A stretch of 64,000 bases of DNA. It comes from Sulfurirhabdus sp043759595. Its GTDB lineage: Bacteria > Pseudomonadota > Gammaproteobacteria > Burkholderiales > SMCO01. A model generated the notes under the pieces. That model had not been told where the DNA came from. It did no database searches and saw only the letters and a list, made by a program, of their open reading frames with translations. Positions 43,760 through 54,300 of this stretch are shown here, piece after piece (the first letter of the stretch is position 1; every line of letters starts with the position of its first letter). The stretch covers positions 1 to 64,000 of the forward strand of contig JAYVLG010000054.1 of assembly GCA_043759595.1 (NCBI GenBank), written 5' to 3'. The translations under genes and the position numbers were made by a program.

Positions 43760-44343
43760 TCCGTATTAACTTACTCCCTCATCGGGAAGAAAAACGTGCT
43801 GCGCGCCAACGTAATTTCAATTTTATGGCGCTGGGGGCAGTCGCACTCGGAGCGGTAACCGTTTTATTGGTCCACACCATTAATAGTGGAAAAATTGAAA
43901 CACAGAATAATCGCAATCATTTCCTTGAAACAGAAACGACAAAGCTTGATAAACAAATTGAAGAGATCAAAAAGCTCAAGGAAGAAACCCAATCCCTGCT
44001 AGCCCGAAAACAAGTGGTTGAAACCCTGCAAAGTAATCGCGGACAAGCGGTTCATCTCTTGGATCAGTTAGTTCGTCAGTTACCAGAAGGTATCTACCTT
44101 AAAGCCATCAAACAAACAAGCGATATGGTCAATTTGCAAGGATATGCGCAATCTAATGCTCGTGTATCAACGCTTATGCGCAATCTGGATGCATCGCCAT
44201 GGCTGGAGTCGCCAGTGCTCATCGAAATCAAAGTCGCAACAGTGAATAACGTGCGAACCAATGAATTTTCGCTTGACGTCAAATTGACGGCCCCAAAACC
44301 GACTGACAACACTGAACCCAAGGCCAAGGATAAAAAAGCATGA
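43756..44343 (+). CDS. pilN: Type IV pilus alignment protein PilN
   Basis: 195 residues. MIRINLLPHREEKRAARQ is the conserved PilN tail that binds PilM; a single helix follows (MALGAVALGAVTVLLVHTI) and then a coiled coil and a periplasmic ferredoxin-like domain. The start overlaps the pilM stop by 4 bases and the stop overlaps pilO, so pilM-N-O are translationally coupled. With PilO it forms the inner-membrane platform around the pilus. Confidence 0.95.
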   Translation: MIRINLLPHREEKRAARQRNFNFMALGAVALGAVTVLLVHTINSGKIETQNNRNHFLETETTKLDKQIEEIKKLKEETQSLLARKQVVETLQSNRGQAVHLLDQLVRQLPEGIYLKAIKQTSDMVNLQGYAQSNARVSTLMRNLDASPWLESPVLIEIKVATVNNVRTNEFSLDVKLTAPKPTDNTEPKAKDKKA

Positions 44344-44966
44344 CTTTGGATGATATAAACAACCTAGATTTTAAGGACATAGGCAACTGGCCGATAATAC
44401 CCAAAGTTGTTCTGTTGGGATTGTTGTTCGGGGTCATTTTATTTGCCGGTTACTGGTTTGACTGGAGCGATCAGAATATTGTACTTGAAAGTGCGCAACA
44501 AAAAGAGTCAACATTGCGAGAAGCTTTCATCACCAAGAAAAAACTCGCAATAAATCTGGATACCTACAAGCAGCAACTAAAGGATATCGAGGTCTCCTTT
44601 GGCGCACTTTTACGACAATTACCCAACAAATCAGAAATGCCGGCTTTGATAACGGACATTAACCAGGCAGGGTTAGGACGGGGTTTGGAGTTTGAATTAT
44701 TCAAACCAGCGCCACAAGAAACTAAAACAGAGTTTTATGCGGAGTTGCCTGTCACTATCCGTGTAACCGGCAGCTATCATGATATTGGCGCCTTTACCAG
44801 TGACGTTTCACAGCTTTCACGCATTGTTACCTTGAATAATCTGGCTATTAACCCTGGTAAAAACAATACGCTTTCCATGGATGTTATTGCTAGTACATTC
44901 CGCTATCTGGATGAAGACGAAATTGCCTCAAGCAAGAAAGCAAATAAAAAAGAGGGCAAAAAATGA
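44340..44966 (+). CDS. pilO: Type IV pilus alignment protein PilO
   Basis: 208 residues. A short N-terminus (LDDINNLDFKDIGNWP) leads to one helix (VVLLGLLFGVILFAGYWF), a long coiled coil (SAQQKESTLREAFITKKKLA) and a ferredoxin-like periplasmic domain. Pairs with PilN. The start ATG overlaps the pilN stop by 4 bases; the end overlaps pilP by 4 bases. Standard length. Confidence 0.95.
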   Translation: MTLDDINNLDFKDIGNWPIIPKVVLLGLLFGVILFAGYWFDWSDQNIVLESAQQKESTLREAFITKKKLAINLDTYKQQLKDIEVSFGALLRQLPNKSEMPALITDINQAGLGRGLEFELFKPAPQETKTEFYAELPVTIRVTGSYHDIGAFTSDVSQLSRIVTLNNLAINPGKNNTLSMDVIASTFRYLDEDEIASSKKANKKEGKK

Positions 44967-45478
44967 AGAGGATTGCTCCAATATTGTTAATTCTCGGATT
45001 AGCTTCCTGTAGTTCTGATCAGAATGAAGATCTGAAACAATTCGTTAATGATTCAGGAAAAGATTTACGTGGCAAAGTGGAACCTTTACCCGAGATCAAA
45101 CCCTACGAACCATTCACATACGATGCCTTTGAATTACAGGACCCATTCAAGCCGCGCAAATTACTGCCATCCAAGGGTGGGGGAGGATTGCAGCCTGATT
45201 TAAATCGTCCGAAAGGGCCGTTAGAAAGCTATCCGCTAGAGAATCTCAGCATGGTGGGTATGCTGCAAAAAGACAAGCACACTTATGCCATCATCAAAAC
45301 GCCGGACAATACCCTTTATAGGGTGATAGTGGGTAACTACATTGGCCAGAACTTTGGTTTAATTACCAAAGTCACTGAATCAGAAGTCAACCTTAAAGAA
45401 ATTGTTCAGGATAGCACAGGCGACTGGACCGAACGCGAAAGCAGTCTCCAACTACAGGAACAGGAGCAGAAGAAATGA
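44963..45478 (+). CDS. pilP: Type IV pilus assembly lipoprotein PilP
   Basis: 171 residues with a lipoprotein signal (ILLILGLASC, C16). The linker contains FELQDPFKPRKLL, a PilP hallmark, and the C-terminal beta domain (YPLENLSMVGMLQKDKHTYAIIKTPDNTLYRVIVG) binds PilQ. It connects the PilNO platform to the outer-membrane secretin. It overlaps pilQ by 4 bases. Confidence 0.95.
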   Translation: MKRIAPILLILGLASCSSDQNEDLKQFVNDSGKDLRGKVEPLPEIKPYEPFTYDAFELQDPFKPRKLLPSKGGGGLQPDLNRPKGPLESYPLENLSMVGMLQKDKHTYAIIKTPDNTLYRVIVGNYIGQNFGLITKVTESEVNLKEIVQDSTGDWTERESSLQLQEQEQKK

Positions 45479-47604
45479 AGGTAACAACTCCAGCAAAATT
45501 AATTGGCATTACTTTGCCGTTTATCATGACACTTGGTTTGGCGGCGATGACACCCGTATCAGTTTATGCGGCTGAATCTGCAGGTATTGAGCAATCCATT
45601 GAAAACAGCATTCAAAACATTGATTACTCAGTCCAGGCTGGTGGAAAAATTGTTTTAAAAATTTCCCTGAAAAATCCAATACAATCCATCCCTGCTGGTT
45701 TTGCAATTAATAACCCGCCAAGGATTGCGCTGGACTTTATAAATACTACAAACTCGGTTGGCAAAAACACCGTTAATGTAGACGAAGGCGTTTTACGCAA
45801 CCTGAATATTGTGCAGTCAGGGAAAAGAACCCGGCTTGTCATGAACCTCGCTAAGCCAGCCAGTTATGACACCCGTATCGACAATGGCGCCCTTCTGGTT
45901 ACGCTTCAGGGAAGTGAAATTGCCAGCGCAACCAGCAACATCACAACGCAATTTGCTCAAGGAAAAACCGGCCCACAGAAACACAGCATCCGCGACATTG
46001 ATTTCCGGAGGGGCAAAACTGGTGAAGGCAGGATCGTGGTTGATCTCTCTGATACCACAACCGGGATTGATATTCACAAACAAGGGAAAACCTTGGTTGT
46101 AGATTTAGTTAACACATCCCTCCCAAGCAACCTTGAGCGCAGACTTGACGTTATTGATTTTGGCACGCCAGTACAGTCTGTAGACGCGTCAAATCGTGGC
46201 GAAAATGTAAGGATTGTGATTGAGCCAAAAGGCCAATGGGAACATTCTGCCTATCAAGCAGACCGACAATTCATTATTGAGGTTAAACCCGTTGTTGAGG
46301 ATCCAACAAAGCTGGCTCAAGGATCAAAATCCAAATACAGTGGCGAAAAACTCTCCCTGAATTTCCAGAATGTTGAAATTCGATCAGTACTGCAAGTCAT
46401 AGCGGATTTCACCGGACTCAATATTATTACCAGTGATACCGTATCCGGCAATCTCACGTTGCGTTTGAAAGATGTTCCGTGGGATCAAGCTCTGGATATT
46501 ATTTTGCAAAGTAAAGGGCTTTCCATGCGTAAAAATGGAAACGTAATCCTTATTGCACCAAGTGAAGAACTGGCCACCAAGGAAAAGCTGGACTTGGAAG
46601 CACGCCAGCAAATTTCTGAGCTTGAGGCTACCCAGACAGAAAGTTATCAATTGAAATACCAGAAAGGCGCTGCAATCAAAACCATTCTGTCTGATGACAA
46701 ACAAAAACTGTTGTCCAAGCGGGGCAGCGTAGTCGTAGATGAGCGCACCAATACCTTGTTCATCCAGGATACAGCTAACAAATTAGATGAAATTCGCAAA
46801 CTGATTAATCAGATTGATGTGCCAGTCAGACAAGTCATGATTGAGTCACGAATTATAGAGGCCTCTGATAGCTTTACCAAGGAGTTGGGCGCCCGCTTAG
46901 GTATACAAGATAGAGGACGCGTTGGTGGCAACACAACGACAGGCTTCTCTGGTAATGTTCCTGCAGCAGCTAATCTGGCATTAGGTACACCGCAAATACC
47001 GGGTGGGGATAATTTAAATGTAAGCTTGCCTGTTACTGGCGCGGCGGGAACATTCGCACTTACACTGCTAAATGCTGGTGCAAATAGCATACTTAACCTT
47101 GAGATTTCCGCTCTACAAAAAGATGGCCGGGGTAAAATCATTTCCAGCCCAAGAGTTATCACAGCGGATCAAACTGAGGCCCTCATTGAATCTGGTACGG
47201 AAATTCCTTATCAGCAGGCATCCAGCAGCGGCGCTACAACAGTCGCTTTCAAGAAGGCGGTTCTGAGCCTGAAAGTTAAACCGCAGATTACTCCTGACGA
47301 TAATGTGCTTATGGACTTACAAGTCAATAAGGATACGCCTGACTATGACCATATCACTGCGGGTGTTCCGCCTTTATTAACCAAACAGATTACCACTTCG
47401 GTATTGGTTGAAAACGGTGGTACGGTGGTGATTGGTGGTATTTACACACAAAATCAGTCTGAGTCTATTACCAAAGTACCTTTGTTGGGTGATATTCCTG
47501 TATTAGGGCATTTGTTCAAGACTAAGCGGGACCAGGATGACAAAGCAGAATTGCTGATTTTTGTCACACCCAAAATATTGAAAGAAACCCTCAATATTCG
47601 TTAA
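45475..47604 (+). CDS. pilQ: Type IV pilus secretin PilQ
   Basis: 709 residues. Signal peptide (IMTLGLAAMTPVSVYA), two AMIN domains for peptidoglycan binding (about 50-130 and 160-270), an N0/N1 secretin stretch (LSLNFQNVEIRSVLQVIADFTGLNIITSD) and the C-terminal secretin barrel with VPLLGDIPVLGHLFK. It forms the outer-membrane pore for the pilus. A typical intrinsic terminator follows 9 bases past the stop, so the five-gene operon ends here. Confidence 0.96.
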   Translation: MKVTTPAKLIGITLPFIMTLGLAAMTPVSVYAAESAGIEQSIENSIQNIDYSVQAGGKIVLKISLKNPIQSIPAGFAINNPPRIALDFINTTNSVGKNTVNVDEGVLRNLNIVQSGKRTRLVMNLAKPASYDTRIDNGALLVTLQGSEIASATSNITTQFAQGKTGPQKHSIRDIDFRRGKTGEGRIVVDLSDTTTGIDIHKQGKTLVVDLVNTSLPSNLERRLDVIDFGTPVQSVDASNRGENVRIVIEPKGQWEHSAYQADRQFIIEVKPVVEDPTKLAQGSKSKYSGEKLSLNFQNVEIRSVLQVIADFTGLNIITSDTVSGNLTLRLKDVPWDQALDIILQSKGLSMRKNGNVILIAPSEELATKEKLDLEARQQISELEATQTESYQLKYQKGAAIKTILSDDKQKLLSKRGSVVVDERTNTLFIQDTANKLDEIRKLINQIDVPVRQVMIESRIIEASDSFTKELGARLGIQDRGRVGGNTTTGFSGNVPAAANLALGTPQIPGGDNLNVSLPVTGAAGTFALTLLNAGANSILNLEISALQKDGRGKIISSPRVITADQTEALIESGTEIPYQQASSSGATTVAFKKAVLSLKVKPQITPDDNVLMDLQVNKDTPDYDHITAGVPPLLTKQITTSVLVENGGTVVIGGIYTQNQSESITKVPLLGDIPVLGHLFKTKRDQDDKAELLIFVTPKILKETLNIR

Positions 47605-47613
47605 GTAACTTCC

Positions 47614-47648
47614 CTGCCGCGTTAAAACTAACGCGGTAGTTTCTTTTT
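47614..47648 (+). terminator. Intrinsic terminator after pilQ
   Basis: CTGCCGCGTTA (47614-47624) pairs with TAACGCGGTAG (47629-47639) with one G-U pair and an AAAC loop, followed by TTTCTTTTT. Confidence 0.85.
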
Positions 47649-47668
47649 ATTCGCTGTAAATTCCACCA

Positions 47669-48181
47669 ATGACAAGCAACATTTTTCTCGTCGGGCTAAT
47701 GGGTGCTGGCAAGACTACAGTTGGTAAACTGCTTGCGAAGCATCTCTCCAAAACCTTTTTTGATTCCGATCAGGAAATTGAGCGCCGTACTGGCGTCAAC
47801 ATACCGCTGATTTTTGAAATTGAAGGGGAACCTGGATTCAGATCACGCGAATCGGGTGTAATTGCCGATCTCGCCAACATGGATAATATTGTTCTGGCTA
47901 CCGGCGGAGGCGCCATACTCAACGCGCCAAACCGTGAAGTGCTGAGCCAGCGTGGTACAGTAATTTATTTACGTGCAACAGTTGATGATTTATGGCAGCG
48001 CACCCGTCACGATAAAAATCGACCGCTTCTTCAAACCCAGGACCCACAAGAAAAACTCAAAGAACTTTTTGCTCTGCGTGATCCCTTATATCGTGAAATA
48101 GCGGACATCATCATCGATACCAGCAAGCAAAGTGTTCAGAACCTTGTGCATCAATTGGAAGAAAAACTCGCGCAACTTTGA
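47669..48181 (+). CDS. aroK: Shikimate kinase
   Basis: Phosphorylates shikimate at the 3-hydroxyl in aromatic amino acid synthesis. 170 residues. Walker A GLMGAGKTTVGKLL (about 8-21), shikimate-site FDSDQEIE and GEPGFRSRES, and GGGAIL. The start ATG lies shortly after the pilQ terminator, so aroK needs its own promoter or relies on readthrough. The aroK-aroB pair is typical next to pilMNOPQ. Confidence 0.96.
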   Translation: MTSNIFLVGLMGAGKTTVGKLLAKHLSKTFFDSDQEIERRTGVNIPLIFEIEGEPGFRSRESGVIADLANMDNIVLATGGGAILNAPNREVLSQRGTVIYLRATVDDLWQRTRHDKNRPLLQTQDPQEKLKELFALRDPLYREIADIIIDTSKQSVQNLVHQLEEKLAQL

Positions 48182-48236
48182 GATTGAAACGTGTAATGGT
48201 AATGTATCGCCTGACCGTTCAGAAACAGCGATGATT

Positions 48237-49325
48237 ATGCAAACCCTCACAGTTAATTTAAATGAACGCAGCTATCCTATTCTTATCGGGGAAAATCTGC
48301 TGCATCAACCCGGGCTGATCTTGCCGCATCTGGCACAGAAGCAGGTCGCCATCATCACCAATACAACCGTTGCCCCCCTCTATCTTGATACGCTCGTTGC
48401 TGGCCTTGCGCTGAATGACGTTAAAGTCATTCCAATTATTTTGCCTGATGGCGAGGCTTACAAAAGTTCAGAAACACTGAATCTCATTTTTGATGCGCTT
48501 CTTTCAAACCGATGTGAGCGCAAAACCACCCTGATTGCCCTGGGGGGTGGCGTCATTGGGGATTTAACCGGATTTGCTGCCGCGACTTATCTGCGTGGTG
48601 TGCCTTTCATTCAGATTCCGACTACATTACTCGCACAAGTCGACTCTTCTGTAGGGGGCAAAACAGGGATCAATCACCCGCTAGGTAAAAACATGATTGG
48701 CGCATTTTATCAGCCTAAATTGGTGCTTGCAGATATCTCCGCGCTCAGCACCTTGCCAGATCGCGAATTATCTGCAGGTTTAGCTGAGGTCATCAAATAT
48801 GGATTGATTCGGGACTTGCCATTTTTTGAGTGGCTAGAACAGAACATGGAAAAACTCATGGCCCGCGATACCGTAGCGCTGAGCTACGCGGTTAAGCGCT
48901 CCTGCGAAAGCAAAGCAGAAGTAGTTGCTGCAGACGAACATGAATCCGGCCAGCGCGCACTGCTTAACCTCGGTCATACATTCGGACATGCAATTGAATC
49001 TGGTATGGGCTACGGCAATTGGCTTCATGGGGAAGCAGTTGCAGCAGGCACCATGATGGCGGCTGATGTCTCCAGGCGCATGGGTTGGCTCGATGACAAA
49101 GCCGTCACACGCATTCGGTCACTTTTCATAAACGCCGGTTTGCCTGTCGACGCACCTGATTTAGGGGCTGACAAATATCTGGACTTGATGGGACTGGATA
49201 AAAAAGTGGAAGGGGGACGTATTCGATTTATTTTACTGAAGCATATTGGCGAGGCACTGATTACCGCTGACATTTCAGAACAAACCCTTAGAGCCACCCT
49301 TTCAGAGACGGTTGCTCGTGCCTGA
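48237..49325 (+). CDS. aroB: 3-dehydroquinate synthase
   Basis: Converts DAHP to 3-dehydroquinate; NAD- and metal-dependent. 362 residues from the ATG at 48237 (MQTLTVNLNERSYPI), the common betaproteobacterial start; an ATG at 48231 and longer readings into aroK are less likely. Motifs: DGEAYKSSETL, LGGGVIGDLTGFAAATY, PTTLLAQVDSSVGGKTGIN and NLGHTFGHAIE with the metal-binding histidines. The downstream dGTPase start lies inside its 3' end. Confidence 0.93.
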   Translation: MQTLTVNLNERSYPILIGENLLHQPGLILPHLAQKQVAIITNTTVAPLYLDTLVAGLALNDVKVIPIILPDGEAYKSSETLNLIFDALLSNRCERKTTLIALGGGVIGDLTGFAAATYLRGVPFIQIPTTLLAQVDSSVGGKTGINHPLGKNMIGAFYQPKLVLADISALSTLPDRELSAGLAEVIKYGLIRDLPFFEWLEQNMEKLMARDTVALSYAVKRSCESKAEVVAADEHESGQRALLNLGHTFGHAIESGMGYGNWLHGEAVAAGTMMAADVSRRMGWLDDKAVTRIRSLFINAGLPVDAPDLGADKYLDLMGLDKKVEGGRIRFILLKHIGEALITADISEQTLRATLSETVARA

Positions 49326-50439
49326 GCTCGCAGCATACGCGGTCTCAGATCGCAGTTCTCGCGGACGCACTGTTAACGAGCCAACGCCTGCAGGGCGCTC
49401 GGAATTTGAACGTGACCGTGATCGCATCATCCACTCAACTGCGTTCAGAAGGCTGGAGTATAAAACCCAGGTTTTCGTCAATCATGAAGGCGATCTGTTT
49501 CGCACTCGATTGACCCATAGCCTGGAAGTCGCACAAATTGGTCGCGCCCTTGCGCGAAATCTGAACCTGAACGAGGAACTGGTAGAGGCCATTACCCTGG
49601 CACATGATCTTGGTCATACCCCTTTTGGCCATGCCGGTCAGGATGCCTTGAATGCCTGCATGAAAGAATATGGGGGCTTCGAACATAACTTGCAATCACT
49701 ACGCGTAGTCGATGTTCTGGAAGAGCGATATGCAGAATTTGATGGGCTAAATCTCTGCTTTGAAACACGCGAAGGTATTTTAAAACATTGCTCTCTCCCC
49801 CACGCCAAGCTCTTGGGCGATGTGGGTGAACGTTTTCTGAATAACCAGCGCCCTTCTTTGGAAGCGCAAGTGGCCAATCTGGCAGACGAAGTCGCTTATA
49901 ATAATCATGATGTGGATGATGGGTTACGCTCCGGGCTGATCACATTAGACCAATTACGCGAGATCTCTGTTTTTGGTCGCCATATGAATCTCGTTAAATC
50001 GCTTTACCCAAACCTGGCAGAACGCAGGCTGATCCATGAAACCGTTCGCAGAATGATTGGCACGCTGGTTTCCGATTTAATTGCCCAAAGCAAAGCCAAT
50101 ATTGCTGAAGTCGCTCCTACCTGCCTAGATGATATCCATGTGGCGCCCATGTTAATTGGATTCAGCCCTGCCATCCAGCAGGAACAACAAGAGCTCAAGC
50201 AATTTTTACGTATTCATCTTTACCAGCATTACCGCGTGACACGCACGACAGTCAAAGCAAAACGTATTCTCAATGAATTATTTCATGCATTCCTGGAGAC
50301 CCCACGCTTGCTTCCCCCGCAGTATCAGCTCAAGGCCAAACAGGACAAACCCCGTACCATTGCTGACTATATTGCGGGAATGACGGACCGTTACGCCATT
50401 CTTGAACACCGTCGCTTATTTGCGGTCGAAGAAAACTAG
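49318..50439 (+). CDS. dgt: dGTPase-like triphosphohydrolase (HD family)
   Basis: 373 residues from the GTG at 49318; a TTG at 49312 is an alternative. HD-domain motifs: TRLTHSLEVAQIGRALARN (first histidine) and LAHDLGHTPFGHAGQDAL (HD pair), plus NHDVDDGLR. It hydrolyses dGTP and possibly other dNTPs to nucleoside and tripolyphosphate. It overlaps aroB by 8 bases and is coupled to it. The N-terminal GRTVNEPTPAGRSEFERDRDRIIHSTAFRRL is the family signature. Confidence 0.9.
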   Translation: MPELAAYAVSDRSSRGRTVNEPTPAGRSEFERDRDRIIHSTAFRRLEYKTQVFVNHEGDLFRTRLTHSLEVAQIGRALARNLNLNEELVEAITLAHDLGHTPFGHAGQDALNACMKEYGGFEHNLQSLRVVDVLEERYAEFDGLNLCFETREGILKHCSLPHAKLLGDVGERFLNNQRPSLEAQVANLADEVAYNNHDVDDGLRSGLITLDQLREISVFGRHMNLVKSLYPNLAERRLIHETVRRMIGTLVSDLIAQSKANIAEVAPTCLDDIHVAPMLIGFSPAIQQEQQELKQFLRIHLYQHYRVTRTTVKAKRILNELFHAFLETPRLLPPQYQLKAKQDKPRTIADYIAGMTDRYAILEHRRLFAVEEN

Positions 50440-50483
50440 ATTAATTGAACGATTGATCAATCCAACCCTGGAAAACTGACGGC

Positions 50484-51269
50484 ATGGCTTCTGAAGAGAT
50501 ATTGAATGATATCGCCGGCAGGCTACAACAAGCGCAATCTGTCATCCTCCTGACAGGCGACTCATCCAATAATGTAAGTGTGCTTCTAAACAAATTAGAC
50601 GCTTTATTGAAACATACACACCTCGTGTTAATACTCGGTAGTGACCTGAACCAGAATTGTTATCAAATCCTTGCAGCGCAACTTGAATTGGACATTTCCC
50701 GATATTCCCAACCGGAAATCGTGGTTAAGGTAGAAAAGCAATTATTGTTGGGAAAACAAAATAAAATTGTGCTCTTGTGTCACGATGCAGAATCATACGA
50801 CTTACTTACCTTTGATTGCCTCAGCAGACTGAACAATCTCAATGCATCAAATTCCAAGGAATTCTCTCTTGTATTAAGTGGTGGCAAGCAGCTGCTTAAA
50901 AAACTGAAAAACCGCGACCTCCGATCTTTACAACAGCACATTTCTGCCCAGTTTCATTTATCTGAATCCAACAAAACCAGCACGTCCCATTTCAACCAAT
51001 GGCGCATGGCTTTGCTTATTCCCATATCGATGATCGGTATCTATTTCTGGACCGCCCTCCCTTCCAGTCAAAGTAAACATATCGCTGTTCCATCAGCAAC
51101 ACGACAAGAAATTACCTTACCCTCTTCGCAAAAGATACCTGGCCTTAAAATCAGTGAAACTGTATTGCCACAGACAAGCGAAAGCATTCCAGCACCTGCA
51201 AACCTGGAGCATATCTTTGAATCCGAACAAGAAGCACTTGCTGCTATCCAGGCTGAGAAACTCAAATAA
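50484..51269 (+). CDS. DamX-position protein with degenerate ATPase domain and one membrane helix
   Basis: 261 residues. The N-terminal half resembles the ExeA/DamX AAA-like domain: ILLTGDSSNNVSVLL lies where a Walker A would be but lacks the GKT, and IVLLCHDAESYD resembles Walker B. One helix near residues 173-192 (ALLIPISMIGIYFWTALP) and a short periplasmic tail follow. In E. coli aroK-aroB is followed by damX; this gene occupies that position but has no SPOR domain. It may be a divergent remnant or a specialised partner of cell division. 44 bases after dgt, 73 before gltB. Confidence 0.5.
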   Translation: MASEEILNDIAGRLQQAQSVILLTGDSSNNVSVLLNKLDALLKHTHLVLILGSDLNQNCYQILAAQLELDISRYSQPEIVVKVEKQLLLGKQNKIVLLCHDAESYDLLTFDCLSRLNNLNASNSKEFSLVLSGGKQLLKKLKNRDLRSLQQHISAQFHLSESNKTSTSHFNQWRMALLIPISMIGIYFWTALPSSQSKHIAVPSATRQEITLPSSQKIPGLKISETVLPQTSESIPAPANLEHIFESEQEALAAIQAEKLK

Positions 51270-51342
51270 CACTCCCCCATTGCTGGATTTTCCTCAAACA
51301 GGTAAAATCTAATGCTTTTCACTTGATTTTTAGGCTTTGGTA

Positions 51343-54300
51343 ATGGACAGACAGCGTTGGTTGGACGGCACCCTTTACCGTCCAGACTTTGAACAGGATA
51401 GCTGCGGTTTTGGTCTGATGGCACAAATGGACGATAAACCGAGTCATTGGCTTGTACAGACGGCAATCAGCTCTTTGGCTTGCCTGACTCACCGTGGTGC
51501 AGTCGCCGCAGATGGTAAATCTGGCGATGGATGTGGCTTGTTGTTTAAAAAACCCGATAGTTTTCTGCGCACTGTTGCTGCCGAAAACGGGTTTAAACTG
51601 AATGATCGGTATGCTGCTGCTCTCGTGTTCCTGAATCAGGATAAAGCAACCGCGCAACATGCTCGCACCTGTCTGGATCAAGAACTGACCGCCCAAGAAT
51701 TACAAATCGCCGGCTTCCGCAAAGTGCCTACGGACTCATCCGCCTGTGGTGAATACGCACTGGCCAACATGCCAGTCATCGAGCAGATATTCGTCAATTG
51801 TCCTGATGAAATTGATGCCGATACCTTTGAGCGCAAACTGTACATTGCTCGCCGAGGTGCAGAAAAAGCGTTAAGCCCAAACGATACAGCCTTTTACATA
51901 CCCACCTTATCTGCACGCGTTGTATCGTATAAGGGCCTGGTTATGCCCGACAACCTGCCTGTATTTTATCCCGACCTGAGAGATGAGCGCTTTGCCTCTT
52001 CTCTTGCGGTATATCATCAGCGCTTTTCCACCAACACATGGCCTGAGTGGAAATTAGCACAGCCTTTCCGTTACCTCGCCCATAACGGTGAAATTAACAC
52101 GCTGAAAGGCAACCGCAACTGGTCACGTGCCCGCGAACAGAAATTCGAATCCAAGCACATTCCGGATATGAATGCAGTTCGTCCGATCGTTTCCATGACC
52201 GGGTCCGACTCCTACAGCATGGATAATATGCTGGAAGGATTGCTCATGGGTGGCGTGAGTTTATTCCGCGCCCTGCGACTGATGATCCCACCTGCCTGGC
52301 AAAATGTAAGCGGCATGGACCCTGATCTTCGTGCATTCTATGAATATAATTCCATGCACATGGAACCATGGGATGGCCCGGCAGGTATCGTGCTGACAGA
52401 TGGGCGCTATGGTGCTTGTATGCTGGATCGCAATGGATTAAGACCTGCACGCTATGTTGTTACCAAAGATCGTCATTTCACGATTGCCTCAGAGATTGGG
52501 GTCTGGAACTACGCACCTGAAGACGTTGTACAAAAAGGCCGTGTCAAACCTGGCCAGATGATCGCTGTCGACATGGAAAACGGGAAATTGCTCCTGCCGG
52601 AAGACATTGATGCTGAGTTAAAGTCAGCTCATCCCTACCGTGATTGGCTAAAAAACAATTCCCGTCACCTGGAATTTGGCATGGATGAAGATGCAAACGT
52701 TGCTGCGATGGACGCCGCAACGCTGCTTACTTATCAGAAGCTTTTCCAGGTAACGTTTGAAGAACGTGATCAGGTAGTACGTGTATTGGCGGAAGACGGA
52801 CAAGAGGCAACCGGCTCAATGGGTGACGATACGCCAATGGCCGTTCTGTCCCAAAAAGTTCGTTCGCCATTTGACTTTCTTCGCCAGCAATTTGCCCAAG
52901 TAACCAACCCGCCGATCGACCCGATTCGCGAAGCCATTGTCATGTCTTTAAATACATGCTTCGGACCCGAGCGCAATCTATTCGAAGAATCTCCCGAGCA
53001 TGCACAGCGGCTGGAAATCAAATCACCGGTCTTGAGTCACGATAAATTTAACTGGCTGACAACGACCGAGAAAAGCGGTTATAAATGCACTACCCTGGAT
53101 CTTAACTATGATCCAGCCAAAGCGGATCTGGAAAAAGCCTTGCACGCGCTTGCAGAAAATGCGGTGCAGGCAGTGCGCAATGGCAGTGTGATTTTAACCT
53201 TGTCAGATCGCGGCATTAAGCCCGGCAATTTGTTAATTCACGCACTTTTTGCTACAGGGTGCGTTCACCATGCGTTGATCAAAGCCGGCCTGCGTTGCGA
53301 TTGTAATATTGTCGTAGAAACCGGCTCTACACGTGATCCGCATCAGGTAGCCTGTCTGATCGGTTATGGCGCGACAGCTGTTTATCCTTACCTTGTCTAC
53401 CAGGTCATTCAGGAACTGGTTCAGCAAGGCGAAATCAAGGTTAAGCTGGAAGATGCCTTATGCAACTACCGCAAAGGTATCAACAAAGGGTTACTGAAAG
53501 TTTTATCGAAAATGGGCATTTCCACCATCGCCAGTTATCGTGGCGCACAGTTATTCGAAGCCGTTGGTATCCACGAAAATGTTGTTGATCTATGCCTGAC
53601 AGGCACAGTAAGCCGTATTTCCGGCGCCTCTTTTGTGGACTTTGAAGAAGACCAGCAAAAACTCGCAAAAATTGCATTTAACCCTATGCGCTCCATAGGC
53701 CAGGGGGGTTTGCTAAAGTTCATTTTTGGCGAAGAGTTTCATGCTTACAACCCGGATGTGGTCGTCCAGCTTCAAAAAGCTGTTCAAAATGGTGATTACA
53801 AGGAATATCAGGCTTACGCACAATTGGTAAACAGCCGCCCAGTAGCCATGTTGCGCGACCTTATGCACCTGAAAGAAGATGCGGTCGCTATTCCGCTGGA
53901 AGAAGTTGAGCCAATAGAAAAGATTCTGAAACGCTTTGACTCCGCAGGTATGAGTCTTGGCGCGCTGTCCCCTGAAGCCCATGAATCCCTGGCAGAAGCG
54001 ATGAACCGCCTGGGTGGCCGTTCCAATTCGGGTGAAGGTGGTGAGGATCCAAAACGTTACGGCACCGTTAAGATGTCCAAAATCAAGCAGGTTGCTTCCG
54101 GCCGTTTTGGCGTGACACCGCATTATCTGGTTAATGCAGAAGTATTGCAGATTAAAATCGCCCAAGGTGCAAAACCAGGCGAAGGCGGTCAGTTACCTGG
54201 ACACAAAGTGTCTGAAATGATTGCTACACTGCGTTGCTCCAAGCCCGGAATCAGCCTGATTTCACCACCGCCACATCACGATATCTATTCTATCGAAGAT

